DNA of 64,000 bases from an uncultured Saprospiraceae bacterium. GTDB lineage: Bacteria; Bacteroidota; Bacteroidia; Chitinophagales; Saprospiraceae. The notes beneath the pieces are model-generated. The model saw only the letters and a list, made by a program, of their open reading frames with translations, was not told the origin of the DNA and made no database searches. The position numbers were made by a program, and so were the translations under genes. Below, in pieces: positions 27,714 to 36,989 of the stretch; positions within the stretch are counted from its first letter, which is position 1, and each line of letters opens with the position of its first letter. The stretch is taken from assembly GCA_937980645.1 (NCBI GenBank), contig CALJPQ010000031.1, positions 39,740-103,739 on the forward strand, written 5' to 3'.

Positions 27714-28859
27714 TTATTCCGCTTTTTTATCTGCTTTTAGATTCATAACTTCGATCACCTCCCAAAAAGGGATGGTATTTATTTTTGCCAAATAGCTGCG
27801 TATTACAAGGTGCACAACGAAAACGACAAGACCTAATAAGACAACGGCTCCCATCTGGTGCAATACCCCTAATAATACGGGAATAGTGCCCTGGCAGTTC
27901 AGCAGTGTGATAACACCCAAGAGTACCTGCAAAAGTAATGCGCCCGTGAGCGCTACGCTGCTCCAACGAAGAAGAGATGTCCGCGCTTCGCTCCAAAATT
28001 TGAACGCAGCATATAAACCTACGATGGTCAATAGATACGCCGTATTTCGATGCAAAAACTGGATTAAGGCCGGCATAAAGGGATTGCTGTCGTAGTGGGT
28101 GAAACTATCCCAATTCCAGTGTGAAGCATCCAGCAAAACGGCAGGCAAATAAACACCGTGCATATCGGGCCAGGTCGGGAAGAATAGCCCAGCCTTTGCT
28201 CCCGACATCATGGCACCCAAAGCAATCTGGAAGAACACAATGCCTAATAAGGCATAACTCATTCTTTTCCAGCCGCTTGTGTAGCCATATTCCGGTGTTA
28301 TGACATAGGTAGAGAATACTATCCAAAGCAAGTAGGAGAAGATCACCAAAGCCATGCACAAGTGGAGTGTCAGGTTATAGGCATTGACCCACGGACGATG
28401 GATAAGCCCGCTGGCCACCATGATCCACCCAAAAAAGCCCTCCAAGCCAGCCAACAAGACGACTACGGTGAGCTGCCGGAGCAGGCGCCTTGGCAGCATT
28501 CCTCGCCACCAGAAGACACCAAACGGAATAATGAAGACGAAAAACATTAGCCGCGCCCACAGCCGATGGAAGTACTCCCAGAAATAGATGAACTTGAACT
28601 CCGACATGCTCATGCCCTGGTTAATCTTGGCATATTGCGGTGTGGCCTTGTACAGGTCAAAAGCCTCCTCCCAAGCCTGCTCACTGAGCGGAGGGAGGGT
28701 ACCGGTTACTACTTCCCAGCGCGTAATGCTCAGCCCGCTACCGGTGAGGCGCGTTACCCCGCCAATGACAACCTGAAGGAAAACCATCACAACGCCGATC
28801 CATAGCCATACGCGCACAACGCGCGCAACCTGTGTGTTGTCTTTTATGCTTTCTGACAT
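27714..28859 (-). CDS. ctaA: Heme A synthase (COX15/CtaA)
   Basis: 381 aa from the ATG at 28859 (MSESIKDNTQ). An in-frame start at 29024 would add 55 residues that do not resemble the family and would run into the proposed origin region. About eight membrane segments. GGVTRLTGSGLSITRWEVVTGTLPP is the family signature; heme-ligand histidines appear in the EYFHR-type motif (FWEYFHRLWAR), LIHRPWVNAYNLTLH, FLHRNTAYL and VLHQMGA. It oxidises heme O to heme A for cytochrome aa3 oxidase, so an aerobic respiratory chain is implied. The oxidase genes are not in this window. Confidence 0.93.
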   Translation of the reverse strand: MSESIKDNTQVARVVRVWLWIGVVMVFLQVVIGGVTRLTGSGLSITRWEVVTGTLPPLSEQAWEEAFDLYKATPQYAKINQGMSMSEFKFIYFWEYFHRLWARLMFFVFIIPFGVFWWRGMLPRRLLRQLTVVVLLAGLEGFFGWIMVASGLIHRPWVNAYNLTLHLCMALVIFSYLLWIVFSTYVITPEYGYTSGWKRMSYALLGIVFFQIALGAMMSGAKAGLFFPTWPDMHGVYLPAVLLDASHWNWDSFTHYDSNPFMPALIQFLHRNTAYLLTIVGLYAAFKFWSEARTSLLRWSSVALTGALLLQVLLGVITLLNCQGTIPVLLGVLHQMGAVVLLGLVVFVVHLVIRSYLAKINTIPFWEVIEVMNLKADKKAE

Positions 28860-29400
28860 ATAACTTCGGGTTATTTTCACAAAACCAATAAAACTCCAAA
28901 TTTTTGCACAAAGAAACCAAGCATTTCTCAAAACTAGCGAGAAGCCCCCCGCATAGAAAAGTGGCGCAAAACTCGGAGTGTAAAAACATACGAGCCACCG
29001 TTTAGATGCAGCGCTTTTCCACACGGTGATTATTTAGAGGTGATTTTATTTTTTTTAAACTCAAAAAATTCGCGGCATAGCATCAGGGCTGTGCATTTGT
29101 GGATTACGACGTAACGGAAAAAACCTGCAGGTTTTTCACAGGCTGTTACTGCAGTTGTACACAGGCATTTGGGTTAACATTGGCTTAATACACAGCGACT
29201 TTTGCCAATATTCACATGTCGGTGTAAAAATAGGTGAGGCCTCTTGTTAGTCTTTTTGTTGGCCCATGTGGTGTGGGGATTAGTGAGAATGGGGCGGATA
29301 GTTTGCGCAGGGCTGCGGAAAACATGCCGTTACCGAGCTCGCAAGTGTCGTGATGTGGGAAAAGCCCTTTCAGTTCATTTACTTATCCACATGGAAAGGC
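28860..29400. other. oriC: Candidate chromosomal replication origin (oriC) in the ctaA-feoB gap
   Basis: This is a 541-bp gap without a plausible gene. Eight nonamers match the DnaA box TTATNCACA with at most one mismatch: 28902, 29015, 29098 (reverse), 29132, 29155, 29186, 29208 and 29383; the last, TTATCCACA, is perfect. Random sequence of equal composition would give about 0.4 in this length on both strands. An AT-rich tract at 29027-29071 could serve as the unwinding element, and a perfect 18-bp palindrome lies at 29119-29136. Two parS-like sites lie 2.4-3.4 kb to the left of this gap. dnaA is not adjacent. The origin call is inference; the box count is directly visible. Confidence 0.55.
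29119..29136. repeat. 18-bp perfect palindrome inside the candidate origin
   Basis: AAAAACCTGCAGGTTTTT is a perfect inverted repeat centred on CTGCAG, placed among the DnaA-box-like nonamers. Confidence 0.7.
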
Positions 29401-31560
29401 TCAAATAAACAGGTTATAGACAACCCAGGCTCCTGCGTAAGCCAGTAGCGTCATGAAGGTAAACTGCAGCAGTGGCCATTTCCACGAGCCGGTTTCGCGG
29501 CGCACTACGGCTAAAGTACTGGCGCATTGCATGGCTAAGGCATAAAACACCAATAGGGATAAGGCTGTGGCTAAGGTATATACCGGTTTTCCGCTGTCCG
29601 TAAACTTCTCGGCCTCCATGCGCTGGCGTAGCGTGGCTTTGGTTTCATTTTCGGCGGCATCGGTAATGTCGGCTTCTGCATTGCCCAGCTGATACAGGAC
29701 AGCCAGCGTGCCGGCAAATACTTCGCGCGCAGCGAATGAGGTGAACAGAGCAATACCAATCTTCCAATCGTAGCCCAAAGGCCGAATAAGCGGCTCGAAG
29801 GCCTTGCCGATGCGGCCAGCATAGGAGGCCTCCAACTGGTAGGCTGCGACCAGGCTCTCCGTTTCCTCAGGGGAAAGTTGCTGGGCCGTAGCCTCTGCGC
29901 GGGCCTGGACTTCAGCCTGCTGAAAGCTGTCACCAGGGCCGAAACTGGCTAATGCCCACAGGAGGACCGAAATGATTAGAATAATGCGCCCGGCTTCCCA
30001 AACGAACGCCGAGACTTTCTCCCATACCGTCAGCCACAGATTGCGCCAGTGCGGCATTCGATAAACAGGTAGTTCCAGGGCTAAGTAGGACAGCTCCCGG
30101 GTGCGCATGATTTTTTTGAGGATATATCCAGAGCTTAAGGCAGCAAACACTCCCAGCGCATACATGCCGGCAAAAGTGAGGCTCTGAAGCGAAAAGATGC
30201 CCAACACCTTTTGAGCGGGTACGACCAAGCCGATAAGGATGACGTACACCGGAATGCGCGCGCTGCAGGTGATAAAAGGCGTAACCAGAATAGTAATCAA
30301 GCGCTCTTTCCAGTTGCCAATCGTTCGGCTGCTCATAATAGCCGGCACAGCGCAAGCCCCGCCGCTGATGAGCGACACAATGCTTCGGCCTCCCATGCCA
30401 AACCGACGCATAAAGCGGTCGAACATGAAAACCACACGGGCCATATAGCCAACCTCTTCGAGCAAAGTGATGAGGAAAAACAGGATGGCTATTTGAGGTA
30501 CAAAAACTAAGATGCCACTCAGGCCAGTTACGATGCCGTCGGTCAGTAACCGAGTAGCCCAATGTTCGGGTAAAAAGGCTCTGAGCGTATCGCTTAGCCA
30601 GGCAAATGCTGACTCGATGAAATCCATCGGTATCGAGCTCCAATCATAAATGGCCTGAAAGACCAGCAGCATAATCAGGGCAAAAATCACGGGCCCCAGC
30701 CACCGATGCGTTAGCACGGCGTCTATTCGGTCGGTAGCTGTACTGGGAAAGCGCGGCGGAGGCTGAACGGCAGCTTGCACAATAGGAGTAAAGTGGTCGT
30801 AGCGCTCGAGCGTCTCGTCCACCTGGTGTTTCAGGGAGCTAAACTGTTTGTTCGATACGATAGCGCTAATGGTCTGGCGTGTTGGCGCTGCCAATGCCGG
30901 CAGCCACGAGTAGTGGTGTGCCAGCAACAAGGCTCGATAGGGGTTGTCCACACCGGCGTTCATTCGGATGGCTTCGGCGACGCTTCTTTCTTGTTCGTTT
31001 AAATGATAGAAATCTTTGTGTTTGTTCTCGCTTTCTTCCAGCAGTTTCTCTATTTCCGTCAAGAGCTTGGAGACATTCTCTCCGGTTCGGCTGCTGAGTA
31101 AAACGACAGGGATACCCAGTTTTTCGGAGAGTTTTGCGCTATTTACTTTCAAACCGATGGTTTCCGCCGCATCGGCCATATTGAGCGCCAGCAAGAGGGG
31201 CAGGCGTAAGTCCAGCAGTTGGGTGAGCAGGAGCAGATGTTTTTCTAAGTGGGTAACATCGGCAACATACACTACGGCGTCAGGGTAATTGGGATCGGAA
31301 GGATTACTAAAAACGGAGGTTACGATCCGCTCATCGGCAGACGTAGGGTAGAGGCTGTAAGCTCCGGGCAGGTCTGTCAGCTCTACTTCTTTTCCTCCCG
31401 GCAGTCGGAAATGTCCGGTTTTTATGTCAACTGTGACGCCCGGAAAGTTGCCGGTTTTTTGCCTCATCCCTGTCAGCAAGTTGAACAGGGTGGATTTTCC
31501 GCTATTAGGATTGCCCACCAAGGCAATTTTGGGCGTTCGGGTAGCCTGTGCTGCCGTCAT
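29401..31560 (-). CDS. feoB: Ferrous iron transporter FeoB
   Basis: 719 aa. The N-terminal GTPase has G1 GNPNSGKST (16-24), the DLPGAYSL G3 region and NMAD (G4). The membrane part has two Gate-type repeats (GGRSIVSLISGGACAVPAIM; TCSARIPVY) with the conserved cysteines seen in iron-permease domains, followed by C-terminal spans. It imports Fe2+ across the inner membrane. It overlaps feoA by 4 bp (ATGA), so they are translationally coupled. No separate FeoC is seen. Confidence 0.96.
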   Translation of the reverse strand: MTAAQATRTPKIALVGNPNSGKSTLFNLLTGMRQKTGNFPGVTVDIKTGHFRLPGGKEVELTDLPGAYSLYPTSADERIVTSVFSNPSDPNYPDAVVYVADVTHLEKHLLLLTQLLDLRLPLLLALNMADAAETIGLKVNSAKLSEKLGIPVVLLSSRTGENVSKLLTEIEKLLEESENKHKDFYHLNEQERSVAEAIRMNAGVDNPYRALLLAHHYSWLPALAAPTRQTISAIVSNKQFSSLKHQVDETLERYDHFTPIVQAAVQPPPRFPSTATDRIDAVLTHRWLGPVIFALIMLLVFQAIYDWSSIPMDFIESAFAWLSDTLRAFLPEHWATRLLTDGIVTGLSGILVFVPQIAILFFLITLLEEVGYMARVVFMFDRFMRRFGMGGRSIVSLISGGACAVPAIMSSRTIGNWKERLITILVTPFITCSARIPVYVILIGLVVPAQKVLGIFSLQSLTFAGMYALGVFAALSSGYILKKIMRTRELSYLALELPVYRMPHWRNLWLTVWEKVSAFVWEAGRIILIISVLLWALASFGPGDSFQQAEVQARAEATAQQLSPEETESLVAAYQLEASYAGRIGKAFEPLIRPLGYDWKIGIALFTSFAAREVFAGTLAVLYQLGNAEADITDAAENETKATLRQRMEAEKFTDSGKPVYTLATALSLLVFYALAMQCASTLAVVRRETGSWKWPLLQFTFMTLLAYAGAWVVYNLFI

Positions 31561-31790
31561 GCGTCCACTAATATGCTTTGGGCTTCCTCTTTGCGCAACG
31601 CCAGCCGGATGCCATCAGCCTTAATATAATAGGTGTGGCCAAAAGGAGCGCGTCGGATCATTTCTATCAAGGTGCCTGGCAGTAGGCCCATGGCCGTCAG
31701 CCGACTGGCCAGAAAAGGGTCTTCTATTCGCAGTGCCCGGGCACATTCGCGCGCTTTCAGGCTTTCCACCGTCCGATACCTTCTGAACAT
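31557..31790 (-). CDS. feoA: Ferrous iron transport accessory protein FeoA
   Basis: 77 aa, SH3-like fold. LTAMGLLPGTLIEMIRRAPFGHTYYIKADGIRLALRKEEAQSI carries the FeoA signature (G-L-PG, P-G-P-like turn, R-x-A-L-R-x-x-E-A). It activates FeoB. The gene is first in the feoAB unit and its stop overlaps the feoB start by 4 bp; a TACCTTTG element lies 34 bp upstream. Confidence 0.93.
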   Translation of the reverse strand: MFRRYRTVESLKARECARALRIEDPFLASRLTAMGLLPGTLIEMIRRAPFGHTYYIKADGIRLALRKEEAQSILVDA

Positions 31791-31823
31791 AGAATAAGCG
31801 ATTTAGACAAAATCCAAACAGCG

Positions 31824-31831
31824 CAAAGGTA
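31824..31831 (-). promoter_or_regulatory. -7 element of the feoAB operon
   Basis: TACCTTTG on the minus strand, 33 bp before the feoA ATG. No clear Fur-like palindrome was seen next to it. Confidence 0.55.
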
Positions 31832-31972
31832 GGGGTTGTTTACCGTGTGTTCATTTTCGCCACAGCTATCCTTACCCAAAGTTTACCATTGGCACTTCCA
31901 TAGTGAGGGCGAAGTACGGATGTCGGACGGCCTAAATTTTATCGCTTTAGTCAATGTCGGAATTGACGTTTG

Positions 31973-33037
31973 TCAAGGCTCCGTCAGGACGGTATCGGTC
32001 AGCAGAGGTGCTTCCTCTGTAGCGCGAAAATGGGCATTGGGAAATCTTTTGCCGTTAAAGGTGCGGTAAGTAGCTTGTTGCCGCTGTTCAGAGGCAGGCA
32101 GTTGGGCAAATTCCCGGCACTCATGCGAGCAGCAGCCTTGATATGCTTCGCGACACTTCGCGCACTGAATGAAGAGCAGATGGCAGTAATTATTGGCGCA
32201 ATTCGTGTGGGTATCGCAAGGAGCACCGCACTGGTGGCAGTGAGCGATGATTTCGTTGTTGATGCGTTCGCCCAGGCGCTCATCGAAGACGAAGTTTTTG
32301 CCCACAAACTTGTTGGGCAGGTTTTTGGCCTTGACTTGCCGCGCATATTCAATGATGCCCCCTTCGAGTTGGAAGACATTTTTGAAACCGCAATGCTTCA
32401 GGTAAGCACTCGCCTTTTCGCAACGAATGCCCCCTGTGCAATACATGACAATATTGCGGTCTTTTTTATCGGCCAGCAATTCGGCCACGTAGGGCAGTTC
32501 CTCCCGGAACGTATCTACAGGTGGCAGAATGGCGCCCTGGAAATGGCCTACCTCGCTTTCATAATGGTTGCGCATATCCACGATGATGGTATCCGGGTCA
32601 TCGGTCAGCGCATTAAAGGCCTCAGCATCTAAGTGGATGCCGCAATTCGACGGGTCGAAGGTAGGATCATCAATGCCGTCAGCTACGATTTTCGGGCGCA
32701 CCTTTATGATGAGGGCAAAGAAGGATTTTCCATTGTCTTCTATGGCAATGTTGAGCCGGAGGTTTTGCAAAAAGGAAATGCTGTCTAAAGCCGCTTTGAA
32801 ATCTGTCATTCGGCGCGTGGGCACGGAAATTTGGGCGTTGATGCCTTCGTGAGCGACGTAGATACGACCCAGTACGCCGATTTCACTGAAAAGCCCATAG
32901 AGGTGGTCGCGAAAAAACGCCGGATTGGCGATGGGCGTGTAGCGGTAAAAAGATATAGTCGTACGAGCCTCGGGGCTGCATTCCAGCCGTTTGCGCAGTT
33001 CTTGGCGGTTGATGCGGTTATAGAGAAAGGTAGTCAT
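31973..33037 (-). CDS. trhO: tRNA uridine(34) hydroxylase (rhodanese-related, TrhO/YceA)
   Basis: 354 aa. The N-terminal UPF0176 acylphosphatase-like region (FYRYTPIANPAFFRDHLYGLFSEIGVLGRIYVAHEGINAQISVP) is followed by a rhodanese domain with active-site loop CTGGIRCEKA, and a C-terminal cysteine-rich zinc-like region (CHQCGAPCDTHTNCANNYCHLLFIQCAKC). The family makes ho5U34 in tRNA using oxygen. The length matches the longer YceA type with the Cys-rich tail. All key cysteines are present. The aminotransferase gene is 33 bp upstream on the same strand. Confidence 0.92.
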   Translation of the reverse strand: MTTFLYNRINRQELRKRLECSPEARTTISFYRYTPIANPAFFRDHLYGLFSEIGVLGRIYVAHEGINAQISVPTRRMTDFKAALDSISFLQNLRLNIAIEDNGKSFFALIIKVRPKIVADGIDDPTFDPSNCGIHLDAEAFNALTDDPDTIIVDMRNHYESEVGHFQGAILPPVDTFREELPYVAELLADKKDRNIVMYCTGGIRCEKASAYLKHCGFKNVFQLEGGIIEYARQVKAKNLPNKFVGKNFVFDERLGERINNEIIAHCHQCGAPCDTHTNCANNYCHLLFIQCAKCREAYQGCCSHECREFAQLPASEQRQQATYRTFNGKRFPNAHFRATEEAPLLTDTVLTEP

Positions 33038-33070
33038 GGGCGGTAGTGGCGGTAGTGTTGGGATGAGCGA

Positions 33071-34213
33071 TTACACTTTTGACAGGCGTTCGCCGGCTTG
33101 TTCGAGCAAGTCATCCGTTTTGGCAAAGCAGAAGCGAATAATTTTATCGTCTTGCTTATGCGAAAAGAAAGACGAGACGGGAATAGCGGCTACACCATAT
33201 TCCACCGTGAGGCGCTTGCAAAAATCCAGGTCGGGCTCGTCGCTGATGGCTGAATAGTCATAGAGTTGGAAATACGTGCCGCAGCAAGGAATGGGTTTGA
33301 AGCGCGTGCTGGCCATAGCCTGTTGGAATTTATCCCGTTTTTGTTGATAAAACGCGGGCAGTCCGGCGTATTCCGATGGGTCGGCCATAAAGTCGGCGAA
33401 AGCTGCCTGGATGGGGTGGTTGGCTGAGAAGACGTTGAACTGGTGCACTTTTCGGAATTCGCGCGTCAGTTCGGGCGGAGCAATGCAATAGCCCGTTTTC
33501 CAGCCCGTGTTGTGGTACGTTTTTCCGAAGGAGTAAATGCACAGGCTGCGCTCGTAGAGGTCGGGGTAGCGCAATGCCGAAGCATGCTGCTCACCGTCGA
33601 AGATGATATGCTCATAGACCTCGTCGCTCATCACCAGGATGTCGGTGTTTCGGAGCATATGACTCAGGGCCAACATGTCCTCCTCGCGCAGCAGCGTACC
33701 GGTGGGGTTGTTGGGCGTGTTGATGCAGATCATGCGGGTGCGCTGCGTGATGCGGCGCTTTAGAGCGTCCCAGTCTATGCGATAGTCGGGTGCACTGAGG
33801 GCGAAGGGCGCAGCAACACCACCCACCGTTTCTACCGAAGGGCGATAGGAGTCGTAGCAGGGTTCAATCAGTATGACTTCATCTCCTGGATTGACAAAGG
33901 CGGCAATTGCGCAAAAGATAGCCTGTGTGCCGCCGGCGGTGATGGTGATTTCCGTATCCGGGTTGAGCGGGCGCCCATAGAGGCGCTCCATTTTTTCGGC
34001 GATGCGCTCGCGCAAGAGTGGTAGGCCCGGCATGGGCGAATACTGGTTGGCGCCGCGCTGCATGTGCTCAAAGACCAACCGTTGGAGCCGATCCGACGGA
34101 TTGAAATTCGGAAAGCCCTGCGACAGGTTGATGGCGCCGTGTTCGTGAGCCAGGCCCGACATCACGGTAAAAATCGTTGTGCCTACGTGCGGAAGTTTAG
34201 AGGTAACGTGCAT
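33071..34213 (-). CDS. PLP-dependent aminotransferase, class I/II (YbdL-like)
   Basis: 380 aa, fold type I. LSQGFPNF at the N-terminus, TAGGTQAIFCAI, PNNPTG, DEVYEHIIFD and the PLP lysine in SFGKTYHNTGWKTGY, then the substrate-carboxylate Arg region IIRFCFAK. The sequence is closest in style to methionine/kynurenine-oxoglutarate aminotransferases such as YbdL. It likely transaminates Met, aromatic amino acids or kynurenine. Same strand as trhO, 33 bp apart. Confidence 0.92.
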   Translation of the reverse strand: MHVTSKLPHVGTTIFTVMSGLAHEHGAINLSQGFPNFNPSDRLQRLVFEHMQRGANQYSPMPGLPLLRERIAEKMERLYGRPLNPDTEITITAGGTQAIFCAIAAFVNPGDEVILIEPCYDSYRPSVETVGGVAAPFALSAPDYRIDWDALKRRITQRTRMICINTPNNPTGTLLREEDMLALSHMLRNTDILVMSDEVYEHIIFDGEQHASALRYPDLYERSLCIYSFGKTYHNTGWKTGYCIAPPELTREFRKVHQFNVFSANHPIQAAFADFMADPSEYAGLPAFYQQKRDKFQQAMASTRFKPIPCCGTYFQLYDYSAISDEPDLDFCKRLTVEYGVAAIPVSSFFSHKQDDKIIRFCFAKTDDLLEQAGERLSKV

Positions 34214-34360
34214 GGGTGTTTGCTTCAGGAGCGGACAACAGATGCCGAAGCCCGGTATGGCGAAAGGACGTTCAGCCTTTGTTGGAAGAACGCGGTTTTG
34301 GTTTCAGTGAGCGATATTCGTCCGGAATATCCGATTTTTGAGCTGACAAACCAACTGCGC

Positions 34361-34666
34361 ATGAGCATACGAACGTTTTGGCCTGCAAAGGTAACGCGCC
34401 GAGGTGGGCGGGCAAAAGGACTCTTAGTAGTCGCCTTACTGAGCGGCCTGTCTTCTGCCTGTACGGATGCCAATGCGCCTTTAGACCCTAAAGTGCGCTA
34501 TCGAATAGACTCGATATCTACAGCCCAAATTCAACAGGCGCGGGAAGAGCTGGACAGCCTTTGCGCCGAGGAACGCATCCGCCAATTGCCGGTGCTTATG
34601 GACTCTATTCGACGCCAGCGCCTGCGCGAAATCGAACGCCAACTGCAGACACTACCGCCGCAGTGA
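34361..34666 (+). CDS. Small lipoprotein
   Basis: 101 aa from the ATG at 34361. A signal peptide with a basic start (SIRTFWPAKVTRRGGRAKG) ends in lipobox LSSAC. The mature part (about 65 residues) is a charged helix rich in Arg, Glu and Gln (STAQIQQAREELDSLCAEERIRQLPVLMDS...), likely a short coiled coil, with one further cysteine. No known family. A longer in-frame opening upstream at 34064 overlaps the aminotransferase gene on the other strand and lacks a signal, so it was not used. Confidence 0.65.
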   Translation: MSIRTFWPAKVTRRGGRAKGLLVVALLSGLSSACTDANAPLDPKVRYRIDSISTAQIQQAREELDSLCAEERIRQLPVLMDSIRRQRLREIERQLQTLPPQ

Positions 34667-34710
34667 AACCTTCACCATTCTCAATACTGCTCACTAAACT
34701 GCTCTGTGTT

Positions 34711-35175
34711 ATGAAAAGCATTAACCAATGGTTATCGGAGTATGGCGAAAGCCACCAAAACCCAACCAACAAACTCGTGCACTGGATCTGCGTGCCGACC
34801 ATCTTCTTCAGTATTGTCGGGCTGTTTTACGGCGTCAAACTGGGTATTGACCTCATGCCCGGCCTTCCGCTCAACTTAGCCATAGTACTGTTGGCGCTTA
34901 CGGTGCTTTACTACGCCCGCTTATCGCTTTCGCTGGCCGTGGGCATGCTCCTTTTTTCCATCCTGTGCCTGTGGCTGGCCCAGCTTATCGAGTCCAGCGG
35001 CTTAGTGCTCTGGCAAGTGTGCTTAGCCCTGTTCGTACTCGCCTGGATAGGCCAATTCTGGGGGCACAAGATTGAAGGCAAAAAGCCATCCTTCTTTCAG
35101 GACATTCAGTTCCTCCTCATCGGGCCGGCCTGGCTGATGAGTTTCATCTATCAGCGCTTAGGTTTGCGCTACTAA
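34711..35175 (+). CDS. Mpo1/YGL010w-like membrane protein (DUF962)
   Basis: 154 aa from the ATG at 34711 (MKSINQWLSEYGESHQNPTNKLVHWICVPTIFFSI). The family hallmarks are the N-terminal YGESHQNPTNKLVHWICVP and the later GHKIEGKKPSFFQD with HxxxGxxP histidines. About four membrane segments. Fungal Mpo1 is a 2-hydroxy-fatty-acid dioxygenase acting in phytosphingosine breakdown; sphingolipid-containing Bacteroidota could use a similar step, but that is inference. It lies 44 bp after the lipoprotein gene on the same strand. Confidence 0.85.
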   Translation: MKSINQWLSEYGESHQNPTNKLVHWICVPTIFFSIVGLFYGVKLGIDLMPGLPLNLAIVLLALTVLYYARLSLSLAVGMLLFSILCLWLAQLIESSGLVLWQVCLALFVLAWIGQFWGHKIEGKKPSFFQDIQFLLIGPAWLMSFIYQRLGLRY

Positions 35176-35258
35176 GAGCACGAGGTGTCGTTTTTTCACG
35201 CCTGAAAGACGGCACCTCTTTGTTTTTTTGCCCGCAGAAACGATTTCAGCACAACGAC

Positions 35259-36035
35259 ATGGAAGATATCACACAGCAGGGCTACGTCCGCACCGACATT
35301 CGCGACAATGGTGTGGCTCATCTGGCTTTTTATCACCCTAATCACAACAGCCTGCCCAGCCGCCTGCTTCAGGCGCTGGTGGATGCTTTTCGCACCTTGG
35401 GCAGTGACGACAGAGTGCGTATCATCGTCTTGCGCAGCGACGAACATAAAACTTTTTGCGCCGGCGCCAGCTTCGACGAACTCACGGCCATTCACGACGT
35501 AGAAACTTCCAACCGCTTTTTCTCAGGTTTTGGCAATGTGCTCAACGCCATGCGCGCCTGCCCAAAGATCATCGTCGGCCGCATTCACGGCAAAGCTGTC
35601 GGCGGCGGCGTGGGGCTGGCCGCGGGCACGGACTACTGCATGGCCTCTCACTACGCTTCCGTACGCCTGAGTGAGCTGGCCGTCGGCTTCGGGCCGTTCG
35701 TCATTGGCCCCGCCGTAGAGCGCAAAGTTGGAAAAGCCGCCTTCTGTCAAATGGCACTCAACCCCAGCGAATGGCAGACTGCCGCCTGGGCTAAAGAAAA
35801 AGGCCTCTTCCAGGAAGTGTTCGATACCATAGAGCAACTCGATGCCTACATCGAGCACTTCACCCAAAACCTGTGCGCTTACAACCCCGATGCCCTCACC
35901 GAACTGAAAAAAATCTTCTGGCAGGGTACCGAACACTGGGATCAACTGCTCTCCGAACGCGCAACCATCAGCGGTCGCCTGGCACTGTCCAATTTCTCAC
36001 GCCAGGCCATTGAAGCGTTTAAGAAAAAAGCATAG
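35259..36035 (+). CDS. Enoyl-CoA hydratase/isomerase (crotonase) family protein
   Basis: 258 aa from the ATG at 35259 (MEDITQQGYVRTDI); a TTG 39 bp upstream is less likely. Oxyanion-hole segments FCAGASFDEL and GKAVGGGVGLAAGTDY are present. Of the two classical catalytic glutamates, the first position (GGGxE) reads Gly and the second region reads LSELAVGF with a Glu. It may therefore be an isomerase, lyase or hydrolase rather than a typical hydratase. No acyl-CoA gene neighbours were found; the specific substrate is unknown. Confidence 0.87.
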   Translation: MEDITQQGYVRTDIRDNGVAHLAFYHPNHNSLPSRLLQALVDAFRTLGSDDRVRIIVLRSDEHKTFCAGASFDELTAIHDVETSNRFFSGFGNVLNAMRACPKIIVGRIHGKAVGGGVGLAAGTDYCMASHYASVRLSELAVGFGPFVIGPAVERKVGKAAFCQMALNPSEWQTAAWAKEKGLFQEVFDTIEQLDAYIEHFTQNLCAYNPDALTELKKIFWQGTEHWDQLLSERATISGRLALSNFSRQAIEAFKKKA

Positions 36036-36068
36036 GACAATAGAGATAATATTTCCCGGAGAGAGGTC

Positions 36069-36806
36069 TCATCTTCGTTCAAACAGCCACCATTTCGGCC
36101 GGCGTTTCACAATGCGGTAATTGTCAAACAAGTACTTCCGAATGTGCGTAATGGCCTCCGCGGGGTCATCGGTAAACATCAGCAGATTGAGGTCTTCCGG
36201 CGAAATGGTCCCTTCCTTTACCATAGTGTCCAGCATGGCCCGCATTTCCTGGAAGTAATCCGTGCCCATGACCACAATCGGAAAGTTGGCAATCTTCTGC
36301 GTCTGGATGAGCGTCAGCGTCTCAAAGAGCTCGTCCATCGTGCCAAAGCCGCCGGGGAAGATGATAAACCCGAAGGAGTACTTCACCAGCAGCACCTTGC
36401 GCACGAAGAAATAACGCATCAGGACGAATCTATCCAGATACGGGTTCTCCTTCTGCTCGTGCGGTAACACGATGTTGCACCCCACCGACCAACCGCCTGC
36501 CTCATGCGCTCCCCGGTTGGCCGCTTCCATGATGCCCGGCCCGCCACCCGTCATCACCACAAGGCCCAAGTCTTTGGCGATGAGCGAACCCACCTGGCGC
36601 GCCAACTCGTAGTAACGATGCCCTTCCTGAAAGCGCGCCGAGCCAAACACCGTAATAGCCGGCCCCATGAAATGCAGCGCCCGCATGCCGCGAACAAACT
36701 CCCACAACACGCGAAAGGCAAATACTAATTCAGAACGCCGGTTACCTGGCCCCTCCAACCAGACCGACTCATTGCGCTCAATCAACGGGCGACGAAACGT
36801 GCTCAT
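36069..36806 (-). CDS. LOG family protein (TIGR00730; nucleotide 5'-monophosphate phosphoribohydrolase type)
   Basis: 245 aa. Rossmann-like fold with the family motifs MTGGGPGIMEAANRGA and FPGGFGTMDELFETLTLIQ (PGGxGTxxE). The Arg and Glu of these motifs are the catalytic residues in cytokinin-activating LOG enzymes, which cleave ribose 5-phosphate from nucleotide 5'-monophosphates. In bacteria without cytokinin it is probably a nucleotide salvage or housecleaning enzyme. This is the last clearly host-like gene before the AT-rich block. Confidence 0.9.
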   Translation of the reverse strand: MSTFRRPLIERNESVWLEGPGNRRSELVFAFRVLWEFVRGMRALHFMGPAITVFGSARFQEGHRYYELARQVGSLIAKDLGLVVMTGGGPGIMEAANRGAHEAGGWSVGCNIVLPHEQKENPYLDRFVLMRYFFVRKVLLVKYSFGFIIFPGGFGTMDELFETLTLIQTQKIANFPIVVMGTDYFQEMRAMLDTMVKEGTISPEDLNLLMFTDDPAEAITHIRKYLFDNYRIVKRRPKWWLFERR

Positions 36807-36989
36807 ATGGTGTACTTTTACTTGTTCGTCAGCGATTTATTCTAATAAACAAAACCAGAGACGAGGTTGACGAAAAAAATCGTTGCAATTCTTTCGCAAA
36901 CAAAAGACTTTTTCTGAAATAATGTATCCTTAGGCCCAACTGTTGAAAACATGCTAGCCATTCCCCGTTCCCTCCGAGATGAGTAGGTT

